Assembly: GCA_029782145.1 (NCBI GenBank)
Contig: JAKOVH010000012.1
Location: forward strand, 1 to 64,000
Reading direction: 5' to 3'
Length of the DNA stretch: 64,000 nt
Origin: Actinomycetes bacterium
Lineage (GTDB): Bacteria; Actinomycetota; Acidimicrobiia; Acidimicrobiales; Acidimicrobilacustridaceae
Shown here one piece after another: positions 14,294 through 22,417 of the stretch. Each line of letters begins with the position of its first letter. Positions within the stretch are counted from its first letter, which is position 1. Position numbers and translations under genes: made by a program. Under the pieces are notes generated by a model. That model saw nothing but the letters and a program-made list of their open reading frames with translations. It was not told the origin of the DNA and ran no database searches.

Positions 14294-15955
14294 GTGACAT
14301 CGCTGCGGCGACGGGTCCTCGGCACCCACCCGGGCAAGGACGCGGTGGCAGGGCTGGTGCTCGGGGTCCAGTCCGTCCCCGACGGGCTGGCCACCGGCCT
14401 GCTCGCCGGCATCAACCCGCTCTCGGGCCTGTACGGATACCTGGTGGGGACGGCCGGTGGTGCACTCCTGACGAGCTCCACGTTCATGGCGGTGCAGGGC
14501 ACCGGTGCGATGGCGATGGTGGTCGCCGACGTGCCAGGCCTCCGCGACTCGTCCGACGGCTCGCGCGCACTCGTCACCCTCACGGTGCTCACCGGCGTCG
14601 CGATGCTCGTCGCCGGCCTGCTGAAGCTGGGTGCCCTCCTGCGGTTCGTCTCCAACGCGGTGATGGTGGGCTTCATCAACGCGGTGGGCGTGAACATCGT
14701 GCTCGGCCAGCTTGCCAACCTCACCGGCTATTCCGCCGAGGGCGCCAACCGGCTCGTCCGGGCCCTCAACACGGTGATCCATCCCGGACGCCTCGACGGC
14801 CGGTCCCTGGCGATCGGAGTGGCCACCGCGCTGCTGATCGTCATGCTCGAGCGCACCCGACTCGGCGCCCTGGGGATGGTCGTGGCCGTCATCGCCACCT
14901 CCGCGTTCACACACTGGGCCGACTGGTCGACGGTCGCCACCTTGCGCGACCTCGGAGTCGTCGCGGACTCGCTCCCCTCGCCGGAGCTGCCGCTGCTGCG
15001 GATGGTCCCGGTGCTGATCGTGCCCGCCGTGTCGCTCGCGTTCGTCGGCCTGGTCCAGGGGGCCGGCATCTCGGCCAACTTCCCGAACCCCGACGGCAGC
15101 TACCCCGATGCATCGCGCGACTTCGTCGGGCAGGGCACCGCCAACCTCGCCTCGGGCGTGCTGCGGGGCATGCCCGTGGGCGGGTCGGTGTCGGCGTCGG
15201 CGCTGAACAAAGAAGCCGGGGCCCGAAGCCGGCGATCGCTCGTCGTCGCCACCGTCGTGATGGCCGTGGTGATCGTCGCGTTCGGCGACGCGGTCGGGTC
15301 GCTCGCCATGCCGGCCCTCGCCGGGCTGCTGATGCTCATCGGTGTCCGCACGATCAAGCCCGGCGACCTGCAGTCGGTCTGGAAGACGGGCACGGTGCAG
15401 AAGGCGGTCCTCGGCGTGACGTTCGTGCTCACGCTGGTCGTGCCGCTCCAGTACGCGGTGCTCGTCGGCGTGGGGCTGTCGATCGTCCTCCACGTCGTGA
15501 GGCAGTCGAACCAGGTCACCGTCCGCCGGCGCGTGCCCGACGAGCACGGCCACTTCGTCGAGACCGACCCGCCCTCGGAGCTCCCGGCGCACGAGGTGGT
15601 TCTGTTGCAGCCCTACGGCAGCCTGTTCTTCGCCGCCGCCCCCACCTTCGAAGCGGCGCTCCCTGCGGTCGGCTCGGGCTCGGCGGCGTCGGTGGTGCTG
15701 CTCAGGCTCCGCGGCCGGAGCGATCTGGGGACGACGTTCATGGACGTACTGCGACGCTATGGCGAGTCCCTCCAGGCCGTTGGGAGCAAGCTGGTCATTG
15801 TGTCCGCCGGCGAGCTGATCACCGACCAGCTCCAGGTCAACGGCGTGACCGACGTGATCGGCGCCGACAACGTGGTACCGGGCAACGAGCGTGTCGGCGC
15901 CACGGTCCGCCAGGCCTACGCGGACGCCCTCGTTTGGGTGGAGGAGCACCGATGA
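14294..15955 (+). CDS. SulP-family anion transporter with STAS domain
   Basis: A 553-residue SLC26/SulP protein. The membrane part (residues 15-400) opens with DAVAGLVLGVQSVPDGLATGLLAGINPLSGLYGYLVG, the family's first core helices, and has 10-14 hydrophobic segments. Residues 430-553 form a cytoplasmic STAS domain (VVLLQPYGSLFFAAAPTFEAAL onward). Likely cargo is sulfate, bicarbonate or another small anion, coupled to H+ or Na+; this cannot be settled from sequence. The GTG at 14294 is the last start before the fold; upstream frame is Arg/Pro-rich and non-homologous. Its TGA overlaps the ATG of the next gene, and three membrane-protein genes in a row form an operon. Confidence 0.88.
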   Translation: MTSLRRRVLGTHPGKDAVAGLVLGVQSVPDGLATGLLAGINPLSGLYGYLVGTAGGALLTSSTFMAVQGTGAMAMVVADVPGLRDSSDGSRALVTLTVLTGVAMLVAGLLKLGALLRFVSNAVMVGFINAVGVNIVLGQLANLTGYSAEGANRLVRALNTVIHPGRLDGRSLAIGVATALLIVMLERTRLGALGMVVAVIATSAFTHWADWSTVATLRDLGVVADSLPSPELPLLRMVPVLIVPAVSLAFVGLVQGAGISANFPNPDGSYPDASRDFVGQGTANLASGVLRGMPVGGSVSASALNKEAGARSRRSLVVATVVMAVVIVAFGDAVGSLAMPALAGLLMLIGVRTIKPGDLQSVWKTGTVQKAVLGVTFVLTLVVPLQYAVLVGVGLSIVLHVVRQSNQVTVRRRVPDEHGHFVETDPPSELPAHEVVLLQPYGSLFFAAAPTFEAALPAVGSGSAASVVLLRLRGRSDLGTTFMDVLRRYGESLQAVGSKLVIVSAGELITDQLQVNGVTDVIGADNVVPGNERVGATVRQAYADALVWVEEHR

Positions 15956-16992
15956 CCGCCGATCAGGGGACCGAGGGTCCCGAGCCCATCGACGCCGAAC
16001 CGACCACCGACTCGAGGATCTCGCCGCGACGAGCCCTCGAGCGCCTCCGACGGGTATCGGTTTGGTCGGTCCTCCAGGTCGTCATCCTGATCGCGGCGGT
16101 CTCGTTCCTGATCCGGACGATCACCGGCCTCGATCTCCAGGAGATCGCCGACCAGCTGCGCCACGCCACCTGGTCCCTCGCCGCCATCGGCCTCGTCGTG
16201 GCCCAGATGCCCCGCCTCGCACAGGCCCTCTCGACGCTCGGCGCGTCACCCACCCCGATCCCGTACCGACCGCTCTACCTGCTACAGCTCGCCCAGAGCT
16301 ACATCGGGCTCGCCGTCCCGAGCAGCGCGGCGCGCATCGCGATGGGCGTCCGCTTCTTCCAGAAACAGGGGCTCAGCTCCGGTGCGGCGCTGGCCATCGG
16401 TGGCCTCGACGGCATCTCGGGCTTCGTGGTGGAGGCCAGCCTCCTGCTCGGCCTCCTTCTGTTCACGCCCCAGACCCTCCACTTCGACCTCGACGCCGCC
16501 TCACTCCCGGACTGGGCGACGGTGCTGCGCTGGCTGGTCCTCCTCGCCATCGTGATCGGCATCGCGTCGATCCTTCTGCCCGACCACCGAAGTCGTCTCA
16601 CGCGTTGGGCCCGCAACCTGCTCACCGACGGCAGCCAGACCCTCCGCGGCCTCTCCGCCCGCCGGATCTCGCTGCTCCTCGGAGGGAACCTCGGGTCGAC
16701 CCTCCTGTTCGCCGCTGCGCTCGGAGTGTTCGCCCGAGCCCTCGGCACCAGCGTGTCGTTCAGCGACCTGATCGTGATCATCATCAGCGTCTCGCTCCTG
16801 GCCGGCCTGCTTCCCGTGCCGGGCGGCATCGGGGTCGTGGAGGGCGGCCTCACCTTCGGTCTGGTGGCTGCCGGCATGCCCGAGGAGTCCGCGTTCGCGG
16901 CGGTCATCCTCTATCGGATCGCCACCTTCTACCTCCCACCGCTGTGGGGCTTCTTCGCCCTACGGTCGCTCCAGGGCAACGAGTACCTGTGA
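15952..16992 (+). CDS. Flippase-like (UPF0104/LPG-synthase TM-type) membrane protein
   Basis: A 346-residue polytopic protein with a polar N-terminal tail of about 35 residues and eight or so helices. It has the lysylphosphatidylglycerol-synthase TM-region look: QLAQSYIGLAVPSSAARIAMGVRFFQKQG, GGLDGISGFVVE, and the family's PVPGGIGVVEGGLTFGLVAAG motif near residues 285-305. The family includes MprF-type flippase domains and AglD-like proteins, so a lipid or polyisoprenoid substrate is plausible. ATG at 15952 overlaps the SulP stop (ATGA) and its own stop overlaps the next start (GTGA): a translationally coupled operon. Confidence 0.8.
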   Translation: MTADQGTEGPEPIDAEPTTDSRISPRRALERLRRVSVWSVLQVVILIAAVSFLIRTITGLDLQEIADQLRHATWSLAAIGLVVAQMPRLAQALSTLGASPTPIPYRPLYLLQLAQSYIGLAVPSSAARIAMGVRFFQKQGLSSGAALAIGGLDGISGFVVEASLLLGLLLFTPQTLHFDLDAASLPDWATVLRWLVLLAIVIGIASILLPDHRSRLTRWARNLLTDGSQTLRGLSARRISLLLGGNLGSTLLFAAALGVFARALGTSVSFSDLIVIIISVSLLAGLLPVPGGIGVVEGGLTFGLVAAGMPEESAFAAVILYRIATFYLPPLWGFFALRSLQGNEYL

Positions 16993-17678
16993 GCGAGCCC
17001 CTCTTCCCGGCCAGCACATTCCGTCGCCGCCTGGTCTCGATCGAAGCCGCCGCGGTCGCCGGCATCGTCTGCGCCATCGGTTGGGGCCTGTCGCTGCGGG
17101 GGCTGTTGAGCGCACCCGGCCTCGGCGCCACCGACGACGAGATCACCGCGTTCTACGCCAGCGCCGCCAACCGCCGAGGCGCCATGGTCTGGGTGCAGGT
17201 GCTCGTCTTCTCGACCATCGCCTTCCTCTGGTTCGTGGGCGTCATACGGGGTCGCATCGGCGACCGCGAGCCCAAGCTCTTCGGCACGGTGTTCTTCGGG
17301 TCGAGCATCCTGCTCGCCGGCTTGCTCTTCCTGGGGGCGGCGCTCCTCGCAGCGCCCGCGATCCAGTCGGCACCCGACGGCCACGGGCTCGACCCGGGCG
17401 CGGCATCGCTGCTGCGGGCCGCGGCCGCGGTCGTGCTCTCGGTCTTCCTTCCCCGCGTCGCGACACTGGCCATGTTCTCGACCGCCAGCCTGGGCCGCGC
17501 CACCAGAGCACTGCCGAGGTGGCTGGTGGTGGTCAGCTTCGTCGCAGGCGCCTACGAGCTCGTCAACGTCACCCTCGACGCTCCCACCGTCTATCTGGTT
17601 CCAGCCTGGATCGCATTGGTGAGCATCGTCCTGCTCATCCGGAAGCCCTCGGAGACGTTCTGGGAGAGCGGCAGCTGA
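16989..17678 (+). CDS. Hypothetical integral membrane protein, 229 aa
   Basis: A GTG at 16989 overlaps the stop of the preceding gene. The product has about six hydrophobic helices: VAGIVCAIGWGLSLRGL, VWVQVLVFSTIAFLWFVGVI, FGSSILLAGLLFLGAALLA, LRAAAAVVLSVFLPRVATLAMF, WLVVVSFVAGAYELVNV and VPAWIALVSIVLLI. There is a conserved-looking GRIGDREPKLFGTVFFGSS loop. I do not recognise a named family and see no catalytic motif. Being the third member of the SulP/flippase operon suggests an accessory membrane role. Confidence 0.75.
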   Translation: MSEPLFPASTFRRRLVSIEAAAVAGIVCAIGWGLSLRGLLSAPGLGATDDEITAFYASAANRRGAMVWVQVLVFSTIAFLWFVGVIRGRIGDREPKLFGTVFFGSSILLAGLLFLGAALLAAPAIQSAPDGHGLDPGAASLLRAAAAVVLSVFLPRVATLAMFSTASLGRATRALPRWLVVVSFVAGAYELVNVTLDAPTVYLVPAWIALVSIVLLIRKPSETFWESGS

Positions 17679-17875
17679 ACCCCTCACCCAGAACGACGGT
17701 CCGCGACACCCACGTCACCGTCGGGATGATCCTCGGACAGCTCGCCAGCGGCCGTTCCGTCGACGAGGTCCTCGCCGACTACCCCAACCTCGAGCGCGAC
17801 GGCGTCCTGGCGGCTCTCGAGTACGCGGCCGCCACCGTCAACGAGCGCGAGGTCCCGGTCGCTCGAACCGCATGA
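17675..17875 (+). pseudogene. N-truncated DUF433-type antitoxin remnant
   Basis: The peptide TTVRDTHVTVGMILGQLASG and the following RSVDEVLADYPNLERDGVLAALEYAAATV align with the helix-turn-helix core of DUF433 antitoxins (consensus: RGTRxPVxxxLxxLAxGxSxEExLxDYPxLxxxDIxAALxYAA). The family's first 15 or so residues (xxDPxxxGGKPxI) are missing because the upstream membrane-protein gene ends there. An internal ATG at 17726 could still give a 49-residue product. The TGA overlaps the ATG of the toxin-like fragment, the normal arrangement of DUF433-DUF5615 pairs. I infer a decayed toxin-antitoxin module. Confidence 0.6.
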
Positions 17876-17958
17876 AGCTGCTCGTCGACGCCAACCACTC
17901 ACCACGAGTCGCCGGCGGGCCGGTTGCTGGTGGGCGCCTTCTTCGTGGTGGAGGTTGA
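17872..17958 (+). pseudogene. Truncated DUF5615 (PIN-like) toxin remnant
   Basis: ATG at 17872 gives MKLLVDANHSPRVAGG and then a meaningless Gly/Arg tail, stopping after 28 residues. MKLLVDANLSPRVA is the canonical start of DUF5615 PIN-like proteins, carrying the first catalytic Asp. The remaining 90 or so residues of the domain are absent from all frames downstream. Overlap with the DUF433 remnant by ATGA identifies it as the toxin half of that pair. Confidence 0.6.
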
Positions 17959-18257
17959 TGCCTGCAGTGCGAGGGAAGCCGTCGATGCTGGTGGGCCTGT
18001 GCCGGTGGAACCGCTGTGGGTCCGGAGTTCGTTGGGACCCTCGACGAACCCGAATCACCACTACCGCTATCCGCGCGACGGTCGTATGGTCGCACCTGCG
18101 CCGGGAAGTCGGTCAGGATCACCGTTTCCGTCAATCCTTCCGGGCGCTGGGGATGTCGGCCGTGAGCGGCTGCGTCGCCACCCACTCGTTGTCTCTGTGT
18201 CCCGTCCTGATCCGGCGCCTCACTCTGACGCCAGCCATGGACGAAGGTCACGGAAGA
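17959..18257. other. Non-coding stretch after the broken toxin gene
   Basis: No convincing gene. The sequence at about 17915-18035 replaces the lost part of the toxin gene, so it is likely foreign or rearranged. On the minus strand it can be read as a short open peptide (SIDGFPRTAGINLHHEEGAH) that looks more like a dispersed repeat than a protein. The last 100 bp should hold the promoter of the STAS gene. Confidence 0.4.
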
Positions 18258-18593
18258 ATGGAAACGCAGTTCCGCATCGCCGTTGAACGCCGCGGCCCGC
18301 TCGCGCACGTCACCCCGCAGGGAGAGCTCGATCTCCAGGTCGCCGAGCTGCTCGAGGAGCTCGTCGAAGGCGCACTCGAGGACGGCGCACGAACGGTCGT
18401 GGTCGACCTCGGCCAGCTCAGCTTCATGGACTCAACGGGCCTGTGCGCCCTGGTGAACTGCAGGGAAGAAGCTCGCCGAGTCGGTGCCATCCTGCACGTT
18501 CACAACGTCCTGCCGACACCGCGGCGCATCTTCGAGATCACGAACCTCGAGGACTTGCTCTGCACGTGCGAGCTCGGACTGCCCGAGGCCTAG
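18258..18593 (+). CDS. STAS-domain anti-anti-sigma factor-like protein
   Basis: A 111-residue single STAS domain: FRIAVERRGPLAHVTPQGELDLQVA, then a long helix and TVVVDLGQLSFMDSTGLCALVNC. The MDSTGL motif carries the Ser normally phosphorylated by an anti-sigma kinase in SpoIIAA/RsbV-type proteins. No RsbW-like kinase or sigma factor is nearby, so its partner is encoded elsewhere. An in-frame ATG at 18237 would add seven residues; 18258 suits the domain start. A strong hairpin follows immediately. Confidence 0.85.
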   Translation: METQFRIAVERRGPLAHVTPQGELDLQVAELLEELVEGALEDGARTVVVDLGQLSFMDSTGLCALVNCREEARRVGAILHVHNVLPTPRRIFEITNLEDLLCTCELGLPEA

Positions 18594-18595
18594 AA

Positions 18596-18646
18596 GGCAC
18601 GCGCCGCCCGCCGACGGGTGCTCCCGTCCGGGCGGCGCTACGTGCC
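18596..18646. terminator. Bidirectional terminator hairpin
   Basis: A long GC-rich stem lies between the convergent STAS gene (stop 18593) and the DUF3147-like gene (stop 18638). GCGCCGCCCG at 18601-18610 pairs with CGGGCGGCGC at 18629-18638, continued inward by GACGGG (18613-18618) with CCCGTC (18623-18628) around a TGCT loop, and outward by GGCAC with GTGCC. Confidence 0.75.
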
Positions 18647-19090
18647 GGTCATGGCGCTGGCATCCGGCGCCCGTCGAGTGACCCAACGACGAGCTGCGGC
18701 CAAGCGCAGCCGCTGGCTCATCACGAACAACCCGGCCGCGACCGCGCACCACGCCGCTGCGGCGACGCCCAACGCCAGAGCCGTGCCGATCACCGTCGTC
18801 AGAACCGCCACCACGACGGCGAACGCGGGGAGCGCAGGCGCACCGACCAGCGCCCCGATGGCGGTCTCATCTGCGTCCTGCTGCGATTGCTGCTCAGCGA
18901 TCAACGTGATCGTCGCCGGAAGGATCGCAGGGAAGGCCAGGAGCGCACCACCGACCCGTGCACCGAACCAGATCGACACCAGCGCGGCCAGCGTCGAGAT
19001 ACCGGCGCCGAAGCCGAAACGGATCGCGAGATGAAGGGGCTTGACATCCCGCAGTCGAGACAGGTCGACACGAATCGCCTCGTCGCTCAC
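18638..19090 (-). CDS. DUF3147-like membrane protein
   Basis: A 150-residue membrane protein with four hydrophobic segments. The N-terminal SDEAIRVDLSRLRDVKPLHLAIRFGFGAGISTLAALVSIWFG leads into GGALLAFPAILPATITLIAEQQ, the 'aGllaalPail' feature of DUF3147 proteins, then two C-terminal helices and a basic tail. GTG at 19090 overlaps the stop of the upstream paralogue (GTGA). The two proteins together likely form a heteromeric membrane unit; the function of the family is not known to me. Confidence 0.7.
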   Translation of the reverse strand: MSDEAIRVDLSRLRDVKPLHLAIRFGFGAGISTLAALVSIWFGARVGGALLAFPAILPATITLIAEQQSQQDADETAIGALVGAPALPAFAVVVAVLTTVIGTALALGVAAAAWCAVAAGLFVMSQRLRLAAARRWVTRRAPDASAMTGT

Positions 19091-19428
19091 CGGATCACCG
19101 CCAGCCCGGCCGCCGCGACGGTCACCCATACGAACACCGATGCCGAGGTGCCCACCAAGGCTCCGAACCGACGAACCGCCGGCGCAGTCGCGACCGTGTA
19201 GGCCACGAACGCCACGCCTCCGGCGATCATGCCGAGCCCTGCCAGCTTGACGTCGCTGGCGCCCTTGGCCAGCTGTGTCACGGCGAGGCTGGCGATGGCG
19301 ACCGAAGGTGCCGCGCAGAACAGACCAGAGAAACGACGCGGTCCCGTCACCTCACCCACCAGTGCGAAGGCACACACGAGGAGTCCCCCCGCAACCGCCT
19401 TGAGCACGACCACCAACCAGGGGCTCAC
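19087..19428 (-). CDS. DUF3147-like membrane protein (paralogue)
   Basis: A 113-residue protein with four helices: WLVVVLKAVAGGLLVCAFALVGEV, FSGLFCAAPSVAIASLAVTQLA, LAGLGMIAGGVAFVAYTVATA and LVGTSASVFVWVTVAAAGLAV. The GLFCAAPSVAIASL segment parallels the neighbour's GALLAFPAILPATITL, so the two coupled genes look like diverged duplicates, each a four-helix half-transporter-like unit. The ATG at 19428 is preceded by GGAGGATGC. Confidence 0.7.
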   Translation of the reverse strand: MSPWLVVVLKAVAGGLLVCAFALVGEVTGPRRFSGLFCAAPSVAIASLAVTQLAKGASDVKLAGLGMIAGGVAFVAYTVATAPAVRRFGALVGTSASVFVWVTVAAAGLAVIR

Positions 19429-19571
19429 AGCATCCTCCTCGGGACGGCGCAGTGCTGCAGGGGCCGGCAGCCGAATGCGTGTTCACAAGCGGTCTACCCG
19501 GCGTTCCGTTCAACTAGACCGTCGGCTTCTCGGCCGCCTGGCAATCGTGTTCGACCGACCTGAGAGACCCG

Positions 19572-20609
19572 TTGACCGAGCTGCTTCGAGCAGGTGTTAC
19601 GGGCCGCGACCACGCGATCGGACCGGCCGTGTGGGAAGGTCGGCGGGTGGCTGTTGCGCCCGCCGTCACCACCATCACATCCGCCCGGCGCGACGACCTT
19701 CGCCTGAGCCACCCGGTCGACCTGATGGCGACTGCCGGCGGCCTGGTCCGCGGACGTGGCGACCTGAGCGGTGCGTGCAGCCCCACCGACCTGTGGTGGG
19801 CGAGCAACACACCGCTCGGGCCGGCGACGCTCCATCTGGCGCTCGACGGGCGCCTCCGGCGGGCCGTCTCGGAGGCCTGGGGCCCAGGCGCGGCGTGGAT
19901 GCTCGACCAGGTCCCCGACCTGCTGGGCCAGAACGACGACGCCGAGGCCTTCACCGAGCTGCTCGAGGGCCTCGACGCGGTGGGTGCCGGCCGGGTGCGT
20001 GAGCTGCGCCGACGCTCACCGGCGCTGCGGATGTCGCGGTCGGGCGCGTTGGTGGAGGCGCTCGTGCCGTCGGTGCTCGAGCAGAAGGTGATCGGTGCCG
20101 ACGCTCGGGCGAGCTACCGGCGCCTGGTCCAGCGCCATGGAACGCCCGCACCGGGCCCCGACCTCGGCCTGCGCCTGCCACCGACCGCGGAGCAGCTGGC
20201 CGGCCTGCCCTACTGGGCCTTCCACCCTCTCGGCGTCGAGCGGCGCCGGGCCGAGACGATCATCCGGGCCTGCCGAGTCGCACACCGCCTCCAGGTCGGT
20301 TCGTGCGACGACGCCGAGCTCCGACGGCGGCTGCTCACCATCCCCGGCATCGGCCCGTGGACGGTGGCCGAGGTCGCTCGCGTCGCCCTCGGCGACGCCG
20401 ACGCGGTCAGCGTCGGCGACTACCACCTCCCTCACCAGGTGGCGTACGCGTTCCTGGGCGAGCGCCGCGGGAACGACGACCTGATGCTCGAGCTGCTCGA
20501 GCCGTTCCGCCCCCACCGCCAGCGCGTCATCCGTCTGATCGAACGAGGAGCGCCGGCGCCGCCCCGACGCAGCCACCGCCTCGAGCGCACCCGAATCCGC
20601 CACCTCTGA
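19572..20609 (+). CDS. HhH-GPD DNA glycosylase (AlkA/3-methyladenine type)
   Basis: A 345-residue protein related to AlkA-type base-excision enzymes. The helix-hairpin-helix is LLTIPGIGPWTVAEVARVALG near residues 255-275, followed by DADAVSVGDYHLPHQVAYAF, where the Asp of GDYHLP is the likely catalytic residue. The N-terminal 90 residues form the beta-rich AlkA_N-like region. It probably removes alkylated bases. Start is uncertain: the TTG at 19572 gives the full length; GTGs at 19629 and 19647 are alternatives. It stands alone between the DUF3147 pair (divergent) and a convergent SnoaL-like gene, ended by a 16-bp inverted repeat. Confidence 0.82.
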   Translation: MTELLRAGVTGRDHAIGPAVWEGRRVAVAPAVTTITSARRDDLRLSHPVDLMATAGGLVRGRGDLSGACSPTDLWWASNTPLGPATLHLALDGRLRRAVSEAWGPGAAWMLDQVPDLLGQNDDAEAFTELLEGLDAVGAGRVRELRRRSPALRMSRSGALVEALVPSVLEQKVIGADARASYRRLVQRHGTPAPGPDLGLRLPPTAEQLAGLPYWAFHPLGVERRRAETIIRACRVAHRLQVGSCDDAELRRRLLTIPGIGPWTVAEVARVALGDADAVSVGDYHLPHQVAYAFLGERRGNDDLMLELLEPFRPHRQRVIRLIERGAPAPPRRSHRLERTRIRHL

Positions 20610-20620
20610 GCTACGCCTTG

Positions 20621-20677
20621 CTCGTTCTGGTGGAGGTCTACCGCCTGGTTCGGGGGGCAATCCTCCACCAGAACGAG
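20621..20677. terminator. 16-bp perfect inverted repeat, probable bidirectional terminator
   Basis: CTCGTTCTGGTGGAGG (20621-20636) and its exact complement CCTCCACCAGAACGAG (20662-20677) are separated by 25 bases. The element fills most of the gap between the convergent glycosylase and SnoaL-like genes. The large loop is unusual for a terminator. Confidence 0.6.
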
Positions 20678-20696
20678 AGGGGGACCTCCACGTGGC

Positions 20697-21158
20697 TCAG
20701 GACGCGGCAGCCCGCTTCTCGGCCAGCACCGTGGAGTCCTCGGTGTCGAGCACCACGTTGAGGTCGGCGATCTTCAGGGCGCCGTCCTCGATGGCGACCG
20801 AGCCGTGGACGATGGCAGTGGAGAGGTTGGACACCTGACCCTCGACGATCTGGCTGACCCGGATGTAGGAGCGGTAGTCGGCGGTGGTGGCGGTGGCGTT
20901 CAGCACGTGGACGTTCTCGGCGCCGTGGCGCAGAGGCTCGGGGCTCTGCAGGCGGTGGTCGGTCTGCCACGCCATCACCGCATCGAGCCCCTGGGCGTCG
21001 GCGGTGACGAACTCCTCGAAGGCGGTCGTGCCCGTGTCGGTGCGGCAGGAGAAGTGGGCGTCACGTGTCCACAGGTCCTTCCACTCGTCGAAGCACGCGT
21101 TGTCGTAGGCGAACCACCAGTGCGCCATGAGCTGCTGGACGTCGGCCGGCTGGATCAT
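20697..21158 (-). CDS. SnoaL-like (NTF2-fold) protein
   Basis: A 153-residue NTF2-superfamily protein: MIQPADVQQLMAHWWFAYDN, followed by FDEWKDLWTRDAHFSCRTDTG, which is the usual cone-shaped cavity entry, then ENVHVLNATATTADYRSYIRVSQIVEG strands. Such proteins act as small dehydratases, isomerases or hydroxylating-dioxygenase small subunits; no catalytic set is clear here. The chosen ATG has GGGGGAAGCG before it; an ATG 57 bp upstream lies over the operator region. It is divergent from the putative oxygenase gene at 21335, with two copies of an AT-rich repeat between them. Confidence 0.75.
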   Translation of the reverse strand: MIQPADVQQLMAHWWFAYDNACFDEWKDLWTRDAHFSCRTDTGTTAFEEFVTADAQGLDAVMAWQTDHRLQSPEPLRHGAENVHVLNATATTADYRSYIRVSQIVEGQVSNLSTAIVHGSVAIEDGALKIADLNVVLDTEDSTVLAEKRAAAS

Positions 21159-21216
21159 CGCTTCCCCCTCGGTGGTCCCGGGGCCTCCAGGCCGCAGGGA
21201 TGAAGGCGGCATCATA

Positions 21217-21231
21217 TATCGGCGTTATCTT
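21217..21231. promoter_or_regulatory. AT-rich operator-like repeat, copy A
   Basis: TATCGGCGTTATCTT, identical to the copy at 24062 and one of three in this 3-kb cluster. It lies 59 bp before the SnoaL-like gene start (minus) and stands out as AT-rich in GC-rich surroundings. Confidence 0.65.
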
Positions 21232-21276
21232 CGGTCACGCACCGGTCCGTCCGACCGACCGACGTGACAGGTCAGA

Positions 21277-21291
21277 TATCGCCGTTATATT
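21277..21291. promoter_or_regulatory. AT-rich operator-like repeat, copy B, over a promoter
   Basis: TATCGCCGTTATATT, two mismatches from copy A and 60 bp away in the same orientation. It overlaps a plausible plus-strand promoter, GTGACA (21264-21269) and TATATT (21286-21291) with 16-bp spacing, upstream of the gene at 21335. Confidence 0.65.
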
Positions 21292-21334
21292 CTCGTCCAC
21301 GGCGCGGTCGACCGACCGGCAGGCACGGAGGGGG

Positions 21335-22393
21335 ATGGCGATGACGCCGACCAACGACGAGATGGCCCGGATCCTCACCCCGGTGGCGCCGCCACGCGTC
21401 ATCGAAGGCGTCTACACCGACGACCAGTACGAGCGCCTCTGGCGGCTCATCGAGGACAAGGGCCCCTGGCCCACCATCACCGCGCACCACTTCGACACCG
21501 TCGAGGAGCTGGTGGCGACCACCTCCGGCCCGATGCGCGATGGCGACGGCGGGATGGCGCTGACCCTGGACGACATCGCCACGGGCCACTTCCGCGGCTA
21601 CCTCGCCAACGGCTCGACGTGCTTCCACCCCGAGATCGAGGACATCTTCTACAACCACCGGTTCCTCGACCTCGTGCGCGACTACTGGGGCGCCCAGATG
21701 GCCCAGCCCACCCACATGCTGTTCAACCTCTGCGGCGCCCACCACAGCGGGCTCAGCCCCCATCTCGACGCCGTGCAGTTCCGGGGCATCCGCATGCACA
21801 ACTCACCCGTGTGGCTGATGAACGTGATGGGCAAGTCCGGGCTGTTCACCGACTACATGGTGAAGATGGCCCAGGTCATCACCTGGTGGTACAAGGGCGA
21901 GAACGGCACCTTCACCTACTGGCCCGACGGCCCCTACGGCCCGCCGAAGGTGCTCGGCCACCCGCTCTGGAACAAGGGCGTCGTCGTGCAGAACGAGGTC
22001 ATGTTCCACCGCGGCGACCCGGTGGGGCGCCCCGAGGACCGCGACATCCCCGGCCTCAAGCACCGCTCGCTGCTCGGCTACGAGGCCGACCGCGACGACT
22101 GGGCGATCACGACCGACGGCGAGGTCATCCGGCGCTACCAGCCCGAGGAGATGCGCCTGCTCGTGCACTGGAGCGCCGAGCTCTACGCCGACATGGCCGA
22201 AGCGGAGAAGGCCTTCGAGCACTCCGACGACCTGACCCAGGAGCGCGCGTGCGAGATGCTGCTCGCCGACATGCGCTCCAAGGGCGTCGACGTGGCCGAG
22301 CCGTCGGACCCCATGAACGACAGCGAGTTCATCAAGGCGCTCATCGCGACGTACACGATCGCCCCCACCACCGACTGGATCAGCGCGGCCTGA
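21335..22393 (+). CDS. Putative non-haem Fe-dependent oxygenase-like protein, 352 aa
   Basis: I do not recognise a firm family. The segment GAHHSGLSPHLDAVQFRGIRMHN contains an H-x-D dyad as in phytanoyl-CoA-dioxygenase-like proteins, and VQNEVMFHRGDPVGRPEDRD could supply the distal His and Arg; a 2-oxoglutarate/Fe(II)-type enzyme is therefore possible but unproven. It is soluble, with no signal peptide. ATG at 21335 follows CGGAGGGGG; an ATG six bases later is equally good. It is followed after 24 bp by an SDR gene and preceded by the AT-rich repeats, so it likely works with the SDR and SnoaL-like protein on one substrate. Confidence 0.65.
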   Translation: MAMTPTNDEMARILTPVAPPRVIEGVYTDDQYERLWRLIEDKGPWPTITAHHFDTVEELVATTSGPMRDGDGGMALTLDDIATGHFRGYLANGSTCFHPEIEDIFYNHRFLDLVRDYWGAQMAQPTHMLFNLCGAHHSGLSPHLDAVQFRGIRMHNSPVWLMNVMGKSGLFTDYMVKMAQVITWWYKGENGTFTYWPDGPYGPPKVLGHPLWNKGVVVQNEVMFHRGDPVGRPEDRDIPGLKHRSLLGYEADRDDWAITTDGEVIRRYQPEEMRLLVHWSAELYADMAEAEKAFEHSDDLTQERACEMLLADMRSKGVDVAEPSDPMNDSEFIKALIATYTIAPTTDWISAA

Positions 22394-22417
22394 GGCCGCC
22401 CCCGAGGAGAACGCCAC

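Noticed and set aside
14210..15949. Minus-strand open frame of 579 codons opposite the SulP gene
   Set aside because: Dominated by His, Asp, Gln and Arg; the SulP reading has helices and a STAS domain.
18443..19201. Plus-strand open frame across the STAS 3' end and the DUF3147-like genes
   Set aside because: Arg/Asp/Gln-rich with no hydrophobic or domain pattern; the minus strand gives coupled membrane proteins.
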